A stretch of DNA of 64,000 bases, taken from the NCBI RefSeq assembly GCF_937616625.2, contig NC_065571.1:14386501-14450500 (forward strand). The letters are read 5' to 3'. The stretch is from Mercurialis annua. Its lineage: Eukaryota; Streptophyta; Magnoliopsida; Malpighiales; Euphorbiaceae. Below are positions 44,991 to 55,234 of this stretch, in pieces; position 1 is the first letter of the stretch; every line of letters begins with the position of its first letter. The notes under the pieces are model-generated. The model did not search any database and was not told the DNA's origin. It saw only the letters and a list, made by a program, of their open reading frames with translations. The translations under genes and the position numbers were made by a program.

Positions 44991-45005
44991 TATATATATA
45001 TATAT
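44991..45005 (+). promoter_or_regulatory. TATA box region of the PADRE gene
   Basis: A TATATATA run is followed ~30 bases later by a pyrimidine-rich stretch (CTCCACTCATCTCTC), the usual plant start region, giving a leader of roughly 110 bases before the ATG at 45142. The SINE ends ~95 bases upstream. Confidence 0.6.
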
Positions 45006-45141
45006 CAACACCTTCAACTCCACTCATCTCTCATTTGCATAATTTTAATTCTTAACTTAATTTTCTTGTTTTTAACATCTCTACCTATAACACTATTGTT
45101 CTTGAATTTATATTTGTATCTAATACATTCTTGATTTTATC

Positions 45142-45687
45142 ATGGGAAATTACACCTCATCATGCAAGCAAGCATGCCAAATAGACAACAAATACTCAAA
45201 ATCATCATCATCAACAACAAAGGTTATATTTCCAACCGGAGAAATCAAGAAAATCAACCAACCCACAAAAGCAGCTGAGCTGATGATGGAGACACCAAAT
45301 TATTTCATCACAGACTCCAAAATTATGAGAATTGGTAAAAGATTTTGTCCACTGAATGCAGACGATGATCTTCTTAAGGGAAATATTTATGTGATGATTC
45401 CTATGCATAAAAAAAATTATGTTGTTTGTGCGAGTGATCTTGGTTCTTTATTTATGATAGCTGATTCTACTGTGAAAAAGGGGTCTGGTGGTGGGATTAA
45501 AGTTCAGCCTGGTGGTGGTACGGTGGCGGTTGGTGATGTGGCGGTGGTGCCGAGGCTGAGTTTGGAAGGATTGGAAGAAACTTCTGTGCCGGCGGTTATG
45601 CGTAGAATGTCTATTTCGAGATCAAGAAAGCCGTTGTTGGAAACTATTGATGAAGAACCGTTTCGGTCAAGACAATGGGTTGTATGA
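45142..45687 (+). CDS. DUF4228 / PADRE-domain protein (181 aa)
   Basis: This is a small plant-specific protein of the DUF4228 (PADRE) family, single-exon genes often induced by pathogens and abiotic stress; the biochemical role is unknown. The N-terminus MGNYTSS is typical of the family and offers Gly2 for N-myristoylation, so membrane attachment is likely. The family blocks are visible in order: KVIFPTGEIKKI (about 28-39), a middle block PTKAAELMMETPNYFITDSK (about 41-60), the conserved PLNADDDLLKGNIYVMIP (about 70-87), a glycine-rich loop (113-125) and the C-terminal SRKPLLETIDEEP (about 160-172). Length is normal for the family. The start is the first ATG after the TATA-pyrimidine promoter, and no intron is needed. 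A MITE stands 45 bp behind the stop, probably in the 3' untranslated region or at its end. Confidence 0.9.
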   Translation: MGNYTSSCKQACQIDNKYSKSSSSTTKVIFPTGEIKKINQPTKAAELMMETPNYFITDSKIMRIGKRFCPLNADDDLLKGNIYVMIPMHKKNYVVCASDLGSLFMIADSTVKKGSGGGIKVQPGGGTVAVGDVAVVPRLSLEGLEETSVPAVMRRMSISRSRKPLLETIDEEPFRSRQWVV

Positions 45688-45732
45688 TAATGAGTCATCA
45701 GTCACCCATGAATTGTTCTTATGTTTTTTTTA

Positions 45733-46170
45733 GGGTTATTAGCCAAAATGGTACCCAACCTTCGCACTTTATATCAAAATGGTACCCAACCTTTAATTTG
45801 TATCAAAATGGTACCCAATCTTCTAACGTTTGTATCAAAATGGTTTTTTAAACAATTTCCGGTCACTTTTGATGACGTGGCAACCGGAAAACTAATTTTT
45901 TATATTTTTGCCACATCTCATGACAAATAAGATTTTATATAATTTAAAAAAAAATTATTTTACATCAATAAAAAAGTTATTTTTCTGGTTGCCACATCAT
46001 CAAAAGTGGCTGGAAAATGTTAAAAAAACCATTTTGAAACAAATGTTAGAAGGTTGGGTACCATTTTAATTTAAATTAAAGGTTGGATACCATTTTGATA
46101 CAAGGTGCGAAGGTTGGATACCATTTTGATACAAGGTGCGAAGGTTGGGTACCATTTTGGCTAATGACCC
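45733..46170. mobile_element. Mutator-type foldback MITE, 438 bp, just behind the PADRE gene
   Basis: The ends are inverted: GGGTTATTAGCCAAAATGGT on the left and GGGTCATTAGCCAAAATGGT in reverse complement on the right. Inside, ATGGTACCCAACCTT repeats toward both ends. The flanks are TTTTTTTTA at 45724-45732 and 46171-46179, a 9-bp duplication, though low in complexity. The ORF at 45721-45930 is part of the MITE, not a gene. Confidence 0.8.
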
Positions 46171-46333
46171 TTTTTTTTACTATTATTTTAGAATTGATTT
46201 TTACATTTATAATCTAAGCTCAAACAAATATTGTCATGTAAAGAAATTAGAAGACATACTAATATCATAATCAAAATTATATATATATACTTAAATAGTG
46301 ATTTGCCCTTAAACTTTTAAACTAACTTTGTTG

Positions 46334-46512
46334 CTAATCAGTCATATAATTGGTAGTTATAGTCAGCTAACTCCATTTTAAAAATTAACTTGCAAGCTGA
46401 AGGGATAAATTGCCAATTCAAGGAGTAATTAATTTACAAGTTGCGGGGTAAATTGTCAAAATGGGGCTAGCTGACCATAATCACCAACCTTACGACTAAT
46501 TTGCACACAGAA
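46334..46512. repeat. Foldback repeat, about 180 bp
   Basis: Left (GCTAATCAGTC...GGTAGTTATAGTCAGCTA) and right (in reverse complement GCAAATTAGTC...GGTGATTATGGTCAGCTA) arms pair over about 45 bases. It is probably an old MITE; no target duplication is evident. Confidence 0.5.
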
Positions 46513-46859
46513 TTAATCCATATTCTATTTGTCCAATGCTTATAAATTTAAAAGTCAAATTACTACTTAAATCTATATAAAAAATAGTAAGAAGCAGTAG
46601 TTTTACTGCTTAAATAATAGAGATACAACAAAAATGCCTCAAAACACTAAACAACACACCTATACAAGCCTGAAATGGCCACAAGAAAAACATTGCCTAC
46701 AGTAGAAAAAAGAGGCACAACAGAACAACTACTACTTTTTTCTTGTATGAGCATCTGAATTGATCTTGTTGAAGACCTGATTATAAAATAAGATTGTTTG
46801 ATTAAAAATTAATTAATTCTTCGCCCCTTAAATATGATAAACGGATGCACAAAACATCG

Positions 46860-47330
46860 ACTTCCTCAACCGAGCCAAATGATTTCTGCTTTTAGATCAT
46901 ATGCAGAAATGAATAATTTCTTTTCTCCAATGCAAACCAGTCTTGTTCATGCCAACAAATTGCCAATACTTACAATCAAAGAACAAATGATTTGTGCTTT
47001 CAGATGCACAATTGGAAAAGCTCCATACATCATTTGAAAGTATGTTTTAGGATGTTCCGTGAAAACCAATTAAGACCATAGCAGAGCACTTAATTTTCTT
47101 TCAATAAGCATCAAACATCTCCGTATAATACTAATTAAAAACTTACCATTTGAATGACTTTTCAGACAACAAAATCAATTTTTAACATATCAACTGAGAA
47201 ATTGTTTCTAACATAAGTCCAATGGTCTTATAAGCACCATTGATTGTTCATCCACATATCACAAACTGTATTGTATTTAACAGTATTAAGTATCTTTAAT
47301 ATTAATACTAAGCAATCTATCAAATAAAAA
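46860..47330 (-). pseudogene. Possible LINE remnant (zinc-binding region)
   Basis: On the minus strand around 46940-47010 one frame reads NCASESTNHLFFDCKYWQF, matching the zinc-binding cluster of plant LINE polymerases (C...E...HLFFDC...). The neighbouring frames are broken and no ends can be placed. The plus-strand ORF at 46834-47037 is its shadow. Confidence 0.4.
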
Positions 47331-48149
47331 ATTTAAATAATGCCATATGAATTTAATGCAGATACCCCCACTCCTTAAATTACTTATGGATTATATTGAT
47401 CGAGCACTAGTACATATAAAGGCCAAGCAGAACAAAGTTCATTAGTGTCACAATCCAAATTATTGAGCCGCGACCGGCGCTAGGGAATGGGAGTGGTAGC
47501 TCGAAAACCCGTAACAAGTCTAAAATAATTAGAACTTTTTCGTATTTAAATATCATGTAATGACCTCACAACCGGAAACGCACATACGTCATGCATACAT
47601 ATATAATTGAAAAGTCAACATAAAACATGTGGGCTTCTAACTTATGTACTACGTACGTACTAGCCCCACGATACTATATATATACTAGTGTGTCTGTCAT
47701 AACACGGGCATCTAACACCGTGACACAAAATTGCTGACGTAGCCTACCAAAAGATATATACAAACAACAATCATATAAGTAACTAAAATAACATGACTGT
47801 CACAGGCCATGACTCTGTCAATTGAGGACTACTACTGCAGCTTTATGAAAGCCAGGAACTATACATGCACTAGCAACTTCCGGATCCAAAAAGGTGGACT
47901 CTAGCTAGGTCCAAACACTAAGAACCTGAAAATATTAAACAACAACAGGGTCAGACTATGCTGAGTGAGTTTGCAGTTTACTAACGGTATTATAGAAATA
48001 ACATCACATTTCAATAAAGCATGTATACAAAAATAAATATACATCAAGCATTTGATCCGATCGAAACATAAAGCCTGGAATCAAACATAACTCACGAATC
48101 AAGTATCACGTACAACGATATTCAAATCAATCATTCAATCCAATGGCTC

Positions 48150-48290
48150 TGTCTCGGGATAGTTCAACCGAGTTAAACCGCTACCAGCCACTTAATCCCA
48201 AGTTGTGGGTCCCAAGATAGTTCGACCGAGTTCAACCCACTAGATACGGGTCCTGAGATAGTTCAACCGAGTTCAACCTCGTATCTATCA
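48150..48290. repeat. Three ~50-bp tandem units in the outer solo LTR
   Basis: Units contain SRGATAGTTCRACCGAGTT and recur at about 48156, 48212 and 48252. The inner solo LTR has its own, differing set at the matching place, so the array evolves fast between related LTRs. Confidence 0.7.
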
Positions 48291-48511
48291 TTCATAGTCC
48301 AACTTTCATTTCTGAAAACATACATATTCATCATGTTATTAACAATTTAGACACGCTAGACCGACTCGATTACTGGTGATCACACAGCCTATTGACACCC
48401 AATAGGTACCTAGTTCCTTCACATCGCACACCAGAATCTTATACTTAAAGCATTCGATAAAACAATATACTATATAATCAAATCATATATCATGCGATGT
48501 AGTTGATAATA

Positions 48512-48828
48512 GGGTTAATTACATATAAAATCACCATCTTTACACGAATTTTCAAAAATAACACGACCTTTAAAACGTGTCAATTCAGGGCATCACCTTT
48601 CATTTCTTTTCAAAAACAACATGAGCACGTTTTTAGATAAAATTTTGCTAACTTGGACACTCGATGGGAGTTCCACATGTCATGCCACATCATAAAAACG
48701 CCACTAAAAATGTTCCCATTTTGTTTTTGAAAAGAAATGAAAGGTGGTGCCCTAAATTGCCACGTTTTAAAGGTCGTGTTATTTTTGCAATTTCGTATAA
48801 AGATGGTGATTTTATATGTAATTAACCC
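48512..48828. mobile_element. 318-bp foldback MITE family, copy 1 (317 bp)
   Basis: A perfect 9-bp target duplication, TTGATAATA, lies at 48503-48511 and 48829-48837. It begins GGGTTAATTACATATAAAAT and ends with its reverse complement. The whole element is a near-complete inverted repeat with ~130-bp arms around a ~60-bp centre. Nine-base duplications indicate the Mutator superfamily. Two further copies are at 52239 and 62587. In this copy the central CG sites have become CA/TG (ACATGTC, CCACATCAT), as expected after methylation and deamination. Confidence 0.92.
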
Positions 48829-48914
48829 TTGATAATATATCAAATAAATAACTTTTACGAAATAATACATGAAAGTAACATGCAACTCACTTGAACTGCT
48901 ATCCAATCTAATGT

Positions 48915-51225
48915 TGTCACGACCCAAATTCTTGATCTGAGACCGGCGCTAGGGAATGAGAATGGTAGCTCCGAAACCCGTAGTAAGCCTAAAACCACTC
49001 TAAACTTTTCAAGATCAAATCAAATAGCAATCATGCAACACGTTTTCCGAAAAGCTTTTAAAACAATACGATTGCAAGCATCTATTAACATTCTAAAAAC
49101 TATACGTAGAAATTAGGGTCTTACGATACGATGCCACATCAAGCATTGCCCTGTTTCGCACATCAAAAGAAAACGGTTTAAACACAGATTAACTATTCGA
49201 GTTTATAAAATATTAGAGTATAGACGATACATAAAACCGTTTGACAAAACCATATAAATATCTAGGACTAGACCACTGCAGCGCTATCGATAGAAACCTT
49301 CTTTGTATATACTTCTAAACACAGACTTCTGAAGAAAGGATATAAGTATGTCACGTCAAAATACTATATATCGGAAAGTGATTAAAACAACAGGGTCAGT
49401 CAAAACTGAGTGAGTGCATAGTTTACAAGTGAGTATTCTATAAAATAAAACAATGCTATAAATCATTCATTCATATGCATCCGAATATAACTTCCGATTG
49501 AAACCCTAATACTCGACTCCTTGAATCTTCTGAGTTGAATTCTCTTTTATGACAAAATAATTACTTAATCCTAATGGTAGGTTACGGGATAGTTCAACCA
49601 AGTCAACCATACCATCATGTACAGTCCCGGGATAGTTCAACCAAGTTGACTCATACCATCTCTCAAATCCAACGATCGATATGAGTCTCGGGATAGTTCA
49701 TCCAAGGCGACTCGCTAGATACAGGCCGCGAGATAGTTCCACCAAGATGACCTTGTATTGAAACACACAAAAGATGTCTCCAACATGAAAAAGAAGAAGC
49801 ATATAGATTGAACTTAACTAGTGATCACGTAGTTCCTATTGCCGCCAAATAGGAAAACATATTTCATCGGATCTATACTGGTTTCAAGATAATGATGCGT
49901 GTATTTCATACAAAGCATTTCAATAAGAAATCATGCTATGCAATTCATATAAACTTTTTGCATTTAGAAAGCAATGCATTTTTAATACATCAAAAGTAAA
50001 CACATATAAACTCACTGATATGTATTCCAAAAACTTTGATCACACGACCCCCATCAAGCTCCTTGTCCGGTGGCTGGTTGCCTCGCCAGATATAGGAAAC
50101 AGACAAACATAACTCGAGTAAGAATATAATTCTATAAACATTCTAGACTCGAGATATAAACTTATATGTAACTCGTCAATTTCTAGTCACGTCTAATCTC
50201 ACTTATTCCTTCGTTACTTATCGATCTTTAATACTAACGCTATACGGCATTAGGTTTACGACTTGATCCTTAAACCTAAACGTCCCACTCCGTATATCAA
50301 AACCCTAATCATATTCTTTATGTTCTAAGTCCAAATTCCACGTTTTCGGAGTCCGTAGGTCAAAATCAAGCCAAATATATATCGTGCGGGTCTCAGGATG
50401 GCTTTCCCGCTTCAGAACAGGCTTGGCATGCCTTTCCAAGCCTCCCTCACGTTGTGAGGACGCAATTTTTGGGGCCTAACGTGATACCGACGTGTTTCCG
50501 ACTATTCCGCACCTATCCAACATCAAAACGACACTCCGAGCAATCATAAACGTAGTAAAAACGCTTAAAACGAATCGAATACGTGATTACAACACGATTT
50601 GCAGTAACCGTAAAGTTTATATCAAAAACCCATCAAAATTAACCAAAAAAACCTTAAAACAACTAGCTCACCTTGATAACTCTTCAATTTATGATCATTT
50701 TGCAACGAGAATCGTCAAATTTGGACGAGAAACGAGAAAGCTAGGTAGTGCCGAAGTTTAGCGTGAAAATGGAGAAGTTTGATGTCTGTAACTTCAAAAT
50801 GAAGTTGATAAAGATGATGGTTATATATATTGGCTAAAGTACATTTAAGCTCAAGCAGCTCAATCTCGTACTTTAACTCAATTCCTTAATTAACGTCCGC
50901 GTCCAATTTAAAAAAGATCTCCAAACAACACGAAACATTACCGATAAATTCATTGAAATATTTTACGGACGACAACATAAAAATTATTAGCTCGGGACCT
51001 ACACTTTATTTAGTTTTAATTTTCTTAGCTTTTCCTTAGTTCCGCTAATGCCCGCTCTAACGAATAATAATTTCCAAATAAAATTATTATTCTGCGGTCA
51101 ACTTAATAAACTTATTCCGACTACATTTCTCAACTCAATTTTTATTTCCAACCTACTTGACCTAAACTTCGTAAGTTAGGACACGTAGCACGATCTAATA
51201 CTCTAAAAATTTATGGGTTATTGCA
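48915..51225 (-). mobile_element. Inner solo LTR, 2311 bp, nested in the outer solo LTR
   Basis: A perfect 5-bp target duplication, AATGT, lies at 48910-48914 and 51226-51230. On the minus strand it starts TGCAATAACCC at 51225, one base away from the TGTAATAACCC start of the solo LTR at 7138, and ends GGGTCGTGACA. It has no coding domains; the ORF at 50492-50761 shows no recognisable protein. Confidence 0.9.
49575..49760. repeat. Four ~50-bp tandem units in the inner solo LTR
   Basis: Units read YSGGGATAGTTCAACCAAGT or close variants at about 49586, 49629, 49688 and 49729, spaced 40-60 bases. The sister LTRs hold related but different arrays here. Confidence 0.7.
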
Positions 51226-51540
51226 AATGTCCCATCGATATAGAAGTCAAACCCCGCTAATCCAAAGATATCGGTATCGAAGTTTGTTGATATTTCTGTT
51301 TCACATTTAAATCAATTACACGTTTAGAAATTAAACGTGAACTTCGGATAATAAAAAACCCTAAGTTACAGACTTGAGCTAACTCACTTTTAACATATAC
51401 ATTCTTATACTATAACACTGATTTATTAATCATTTAATGGTTTATCTTAAACCAAAATCTTTTATTCCTTTAATTGTGTTTTGTTCCTTACGTATCGTAC
51501 TCTTTTCATACTCGTTTAGGTTTTGAAAAAGATAGACTCG

Positions 51541-51712
51541 TCGAAATCTAATCCCCCCCGGTTGCCCATATTGGTCTACTCGCCGAGAAAGACTGGTCTT
51601 GCTCGTCGAGGAAGACACAGCTTTCTCATTGAGCAAGCAAGCCTTGCTTGCCGAGCAAGCCACCCCTGCTCGCTGAGCAGGCTATTCCTGCTCTTCGAGC
51701 AATGGTGTGACC
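51541..51712. repeat. Palindrome cluster built on TGCTCG/CGAGCA in the outer solo LTR
   Basis: Short palindromes follow one another: CTCGCCGAG, GCTCGTCGAG, CTTGCTTGCCGAGCAAG, CCTGCTCGCTGAGCAGG and TGCTCTTCGAGCA, with extra half-sites. The patch is GC-rich within AT-rich DNA. The ORFs on both strands here (for example 51523-51747) are by-products of the repeats. Confidence 0.8.
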
Positions 51713-52106
51713 AGACCGATCCAAGGCCTGGTCGGTCCTTGTTCTGACCTCGAAACCACCTCAAATCAGTTCCGACATGCTAATCCATTCTTATCATACA
51801 AAAACCAATTCGAAGCTTAACAAAAACGTCAAAAACGACATTGTTTCGGTTAAATAAATCTGTTACAACACATGCAACTAAAAAAATAGCTTATGACTTC
51901 CTCAAACCCTAACCAAAAACTTAATCCTTACCTTGTTTAGAAGCTCAGAGATGATAGAGAATCGAATTATGAGAAGATCAATATAAAGAACGTGTGATTC
52001 GGACGTCGAACGGTGAAACCCTAGATGATCGCCACTTTTCTTCTTTCCTTCTCCCTCTGGATGCTTCTTGTTGATCTGAAAATGAATTGAGTTCATAAGG
52101 CCTTTG

Positions 52107-52114
52107 CTTATATA
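52107..52114 (-). promoter_or_regulatory. TATA box of the outer solo LTR
   Basis: The minus strand reads CTATATAAGCAAAGG, followed by a leader-like, purine- and CT-rich region and a GTAAGG splice-donor-like site near 51930. It could drive readthrough transcription toward lower coordinates. Confidence 0.5.
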
Positions 52115-52238
52115 GCTAGGGTAATTCGCTTCTTTAGTCCCTCGTTTTTTTGTTTTAAACTATTTCTCCTTTTAACTTTTCTTTTTAATCAACGATTACT
52201 TATTCGTTTTTAACTCAAATTCGCACGTATTATTTATA

Positions 52239-52556
52239 GGGTTAATTACATATAAAATCACCACCTTTACACGAATCTTCAAAAATAACACCACCTTTAA
52301 AACGTGTCAATTCAGGGCATCACCTTTCATTTCTTTTCAAAAACAACACGGGCACGTTTTTTGATAAAATTTTGGTGACTTGGACACCCAATGAGAGTGC
52401 CACGTGTCACGCCACGTCAGCAAAAATGCCACTAAAAATGCGCCCGTGTTATTTTTGAAAAGAAATGAAAGGTGGTGCCCTGAATTGCCACGTTTTAAAG
52501 GTCGTGTTATTTTTGCAATTTCGTGTAAAGGTGGTGATTTTATATGTAATTAACCC
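52239..52556. mobile_element. 318-bp foldback MITE family, copy 2 (318 bp)
   Basis: A perfect 9-bp target duplication, TTATTTATA, lies at 52230-52238 and 52557-52565. Ends and arms are as in copy 1. The centre keeps CCACGTGTC and CCACGTCA, which are bZIP/ABRE-type core motifs. It is inserted in the U3-like part of the outer solo LTR, ~125 bases upstream of that LTR's TATA box. Confidence 0.92.
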
Positions 52557-52885
52557 TTATTTATATCCTATAAATAATACTAGTCCAAAAATTAATATTT
52601 TCCGTCGATAACCCTTTAATTACTATTCCGGAGATTAATTTATTATTTACTAATTTGGAACTTAAATCTTATTTTAATACTTTTCTTACTGTTCCCTTTA
52701 GTCCCCTTATTCTTCAATTAAATTATAATATCAAAATTTTCATGTTAGAATTCTTAAAATCGATCTACTCGAGTCTTATCTGCTTTAATCTTTCCAGAAA
52801 TCTTTTCTTTGCTACCACTCCAGCGATTGAAAACCTGACATGTGGTTCAATAGACGATGTCAATCCTATGGGATATTACAATTAG

Positions 52886-53477
52886 TTGCAATATGCAAGC
52901 ATACGAAAGAAACTTAGAAGTCCAGTGGAGTTTTCATTCTCTGAATCAAGATGCTACAATGGCTATAATGGTCATTCGAAAGTATTTTATAGATCAAACG
53001 GCGACCTAAATACTTGATAGATAAGGACCCTTATTGAAGCCCAAAATATTCAGGATATCCTCTTTTCAGATTTGGAGAACCATTAAAGAAAACAACACTC
53101 ATTTGCTGATTAGAAACTAAAATAAAACATATAGCAAATTATTTGATAAATTTCTTGATAACACTGATGGAGTGTTTGTGTAATACCTCATACAATAGTG
53201 ACACATGTTTCAGACACATGACATGCGTTTCGTCTAGTTCTGTGACAAGAAACGTGTAGTTTTTGACATGTTTGTAGTACGTGTCAAATTGCAATCTTAG
53301 CGATGTGAGTTGTGATATGTTATCGAGTGTTTTGAACAGGTTCCTTGATATTTTGATGTTTGGATTTGGTTTGTAACAAATTCTATGTATTTTAGTCGAG
53401 AAAATTAAGAGTTTAAGGTGTTTCAAGGTGTAGACGATAGTTTAGAGTGACTTGACGATTGTATGTGTGTCAAAAAT
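52886..53477. other. Unassigned intergenic DNA
   Basis: No domain is seen in the ORFs here (for example 53139-53426, minus). There are no clear repeat ends. Confidence 0.45.
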
Positions 53478-54300
53478 TGTAACACCAGGCTAGACGACCC
53501 CCTAGATGGTCGTATAGAGGGCATATACAATTCTCTATATGCCCAAACGATCGTGTATCGCCGATGTCTATAAATAAGACTATTTCTTGCTCAAAACATG
53601 TTCTTAGACGATTTTTTTGAAGCTTCCTCTCTCTAAAATCCTCCTCCTCTCTCTCTTTATAACCCCGTGAGCACATGCCAAACCCTAGAAACACTTCAAG
53701 ATACTTTAATTATCAAATATAGAGAAAATCATGACATGTAATATGAATTAAGAGAAGAATTCATATTTTCTTCTAAGTGTTCAAGTGGTCTAATTTGAGG
53801 TTTTTAAACAAATTTTATGGTGGAATTTCCTCCGATTTTGAGGATACTAATATTTTTCTCAAAATCTTTAAATGATTTTCGATTTGGAGTATAATTTTAC
53901 AGGTTTCCACAAACTAATGATTTTGGAAAATGATAAAAGGATGGTGACATTGTCATGCATGTGCGTTAAATGTGTTTTTAGGTTGAATGGCATGTTTGTA
54001 TATTAACTTAAGGTATATTATTGTTGATATTTCACATGCTATATGAAATTATATATGTTTCGAGAAGTATGAGAATTAATAAATGACGGCACCAGGAGTA
54101 TTTTCGTCTACAAGGACAGTGAATGAGCGTCGTCATTAGTATAGAGGATTTACTGATGGTTTTTAAAATAGAGGGGATTTTTTGATAGAAAGGGAAAATT
54201 AAAGGGGTCACAGTTGATTATTAGCCAAATTTCACAATAATTAGTTATTAAAAAGTAGAAAAGGGACAAAGTAAACAAAATGTATTTTAAAAAAACTAAG
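53478..54300 (+). mobile_element. Possible LTR fragment with promoter (TGTAACACC start)
   Basis: TGTAACACC at 53478 resembles the start of long plant LTRs. Within the first 60 bases there are two hairpins: ACGACC...GGTCGT (about 53495-53515) and GGGCATATA...TATATGCCC (about 53519-53545). A TATA box, CTATAAATA, is at about 53568, followed by a CT-rich leader with AAACCCTAGAAAC. No CA end or target duplication was found, so the right limit is arbitrary. Confidence 0.35.
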
Positions 54301-54362
54301 TAAATAATAAATATATAAAGAATCTAGGCGAAAACAGAAGTACATGAACCAAATAAAGAAAA

Positions 54363-54629
54363 GGCCAAATAACTAAAAAAGGTCAAATCGTTTGATGAAA
54401 GTTTCACAAACGACCAAAACTTTCAATTTTATCCAAATTGTCCTGAAACGCATTATTTCTTTTCAATTATTTCCAATTGTGCGATTTTGCTTATATGGCG
54501 TTGATATGTAGCATATGCCATATCAGTAAAATTGTATGGTTGGATATTATTGAAACGAAAACTTGCATTTCAGGACGATACGGATAAATTGAAAGGTTTG
54601 GGTGAATTTTTTTAAAAAAAAATTTGGCC
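54363..54629. mobile_element. Foldback MITE, 267 bp
   Basis: The ends GGCCAAAT are inverted. The inner blocks CTTTCAATTTTATCC and CGTCCTGAAATGCAAG-like sequence recur in reverse complement on the right. Flanks show only an approximate repeat (CCAAATAAAG versus CTAAATAAAA). Probably Mutator-like. Confidence 0.55.
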
Positions 54630-55234
54630 TCTAAATAAAAATGAAAAGTACAAGGAGTAATTAAACAAATAAAGTAGATCAATTAACAAATAAATAAAAA
54701 ACAAAAAATATTAAAGACTTCAAAATGAGTTATATACCCTTTCCGAACTATGAAAATATAGATGATCCATAATCCAAATATAAATATATTATGACTGTTC
54801 TTCTTTTTATAAATGAGTTTATTTTTTATTTAATTAAAATTATACATTACTAATTAAAGGTTTAATTTTAAGAGATAATAAGACCCTCATGTTAGTTACC
54901 AAATTTTTTATAAATTACTTATAAATCATCTAATTATAAAAGAAAAGTTAAAGATAAATATAAATTCAATGAATAAATAATAAAAAAAAGAAACTACAAA
55001 AATGATGTCTTGGTTAGAATTCTCAATTACCACAATATGCAAAACGTGTCAAAGGCCAAAAAAGATGTCAAAAATTCCTTTAAAAAACAAAAACGTGTCA
55101 ATTTGCCCTCAAAACGAGTACACTCATATCCACAATCACACCGATTTGTAATGGCATTTGATCCCACCCATTCTATCATTTCTTCAACATTTTCACAAAC
55201 ATAATTAATTAAGAGATAAGAAACATAGAAAAAA
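54630..55234. other. Upstream region of the LEA-like gene
   Basis: AT-rich, with a less AT-rich segment at 55060-55200 that is probably proximal promoter and leader. I see no clear TATA box. The ORF at 55010-55204 has no domain. Confidence 0.4.

Larger units (their letters stand above)
47456..52880 (-). mobile_element. Solo LTR (minus orientation) interrupted by a second solo LTR and two MITEs
   Basis: A perfect 5-bp target duplication, ATTAG, lies at 47451-47455 and 52881-52885. Read on the minus strand it begins TGTAATATCCC at 52880 and ends GATTGTGACA at 47456, the same end types as the solo LTRs at 1809 and 7138. After removing the inner solo LTR (48915-51225), two MITEs and their duplications, about 2.46 kb remain, close to the 2.55-2.7 kb of its relatives. 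A TATA box on the minus strand lies at 52107-52114 (TATATAAG). A palindrome cluster is at 51541-51712. Confidence 0.85.

Noticed and set aside
51523..51764. Overlapping ORFs on both strands with apparently similar composition
   Set aside because: They are produced by the TGCTCG/CGAGCA palindromes, which read similarly on both strands.
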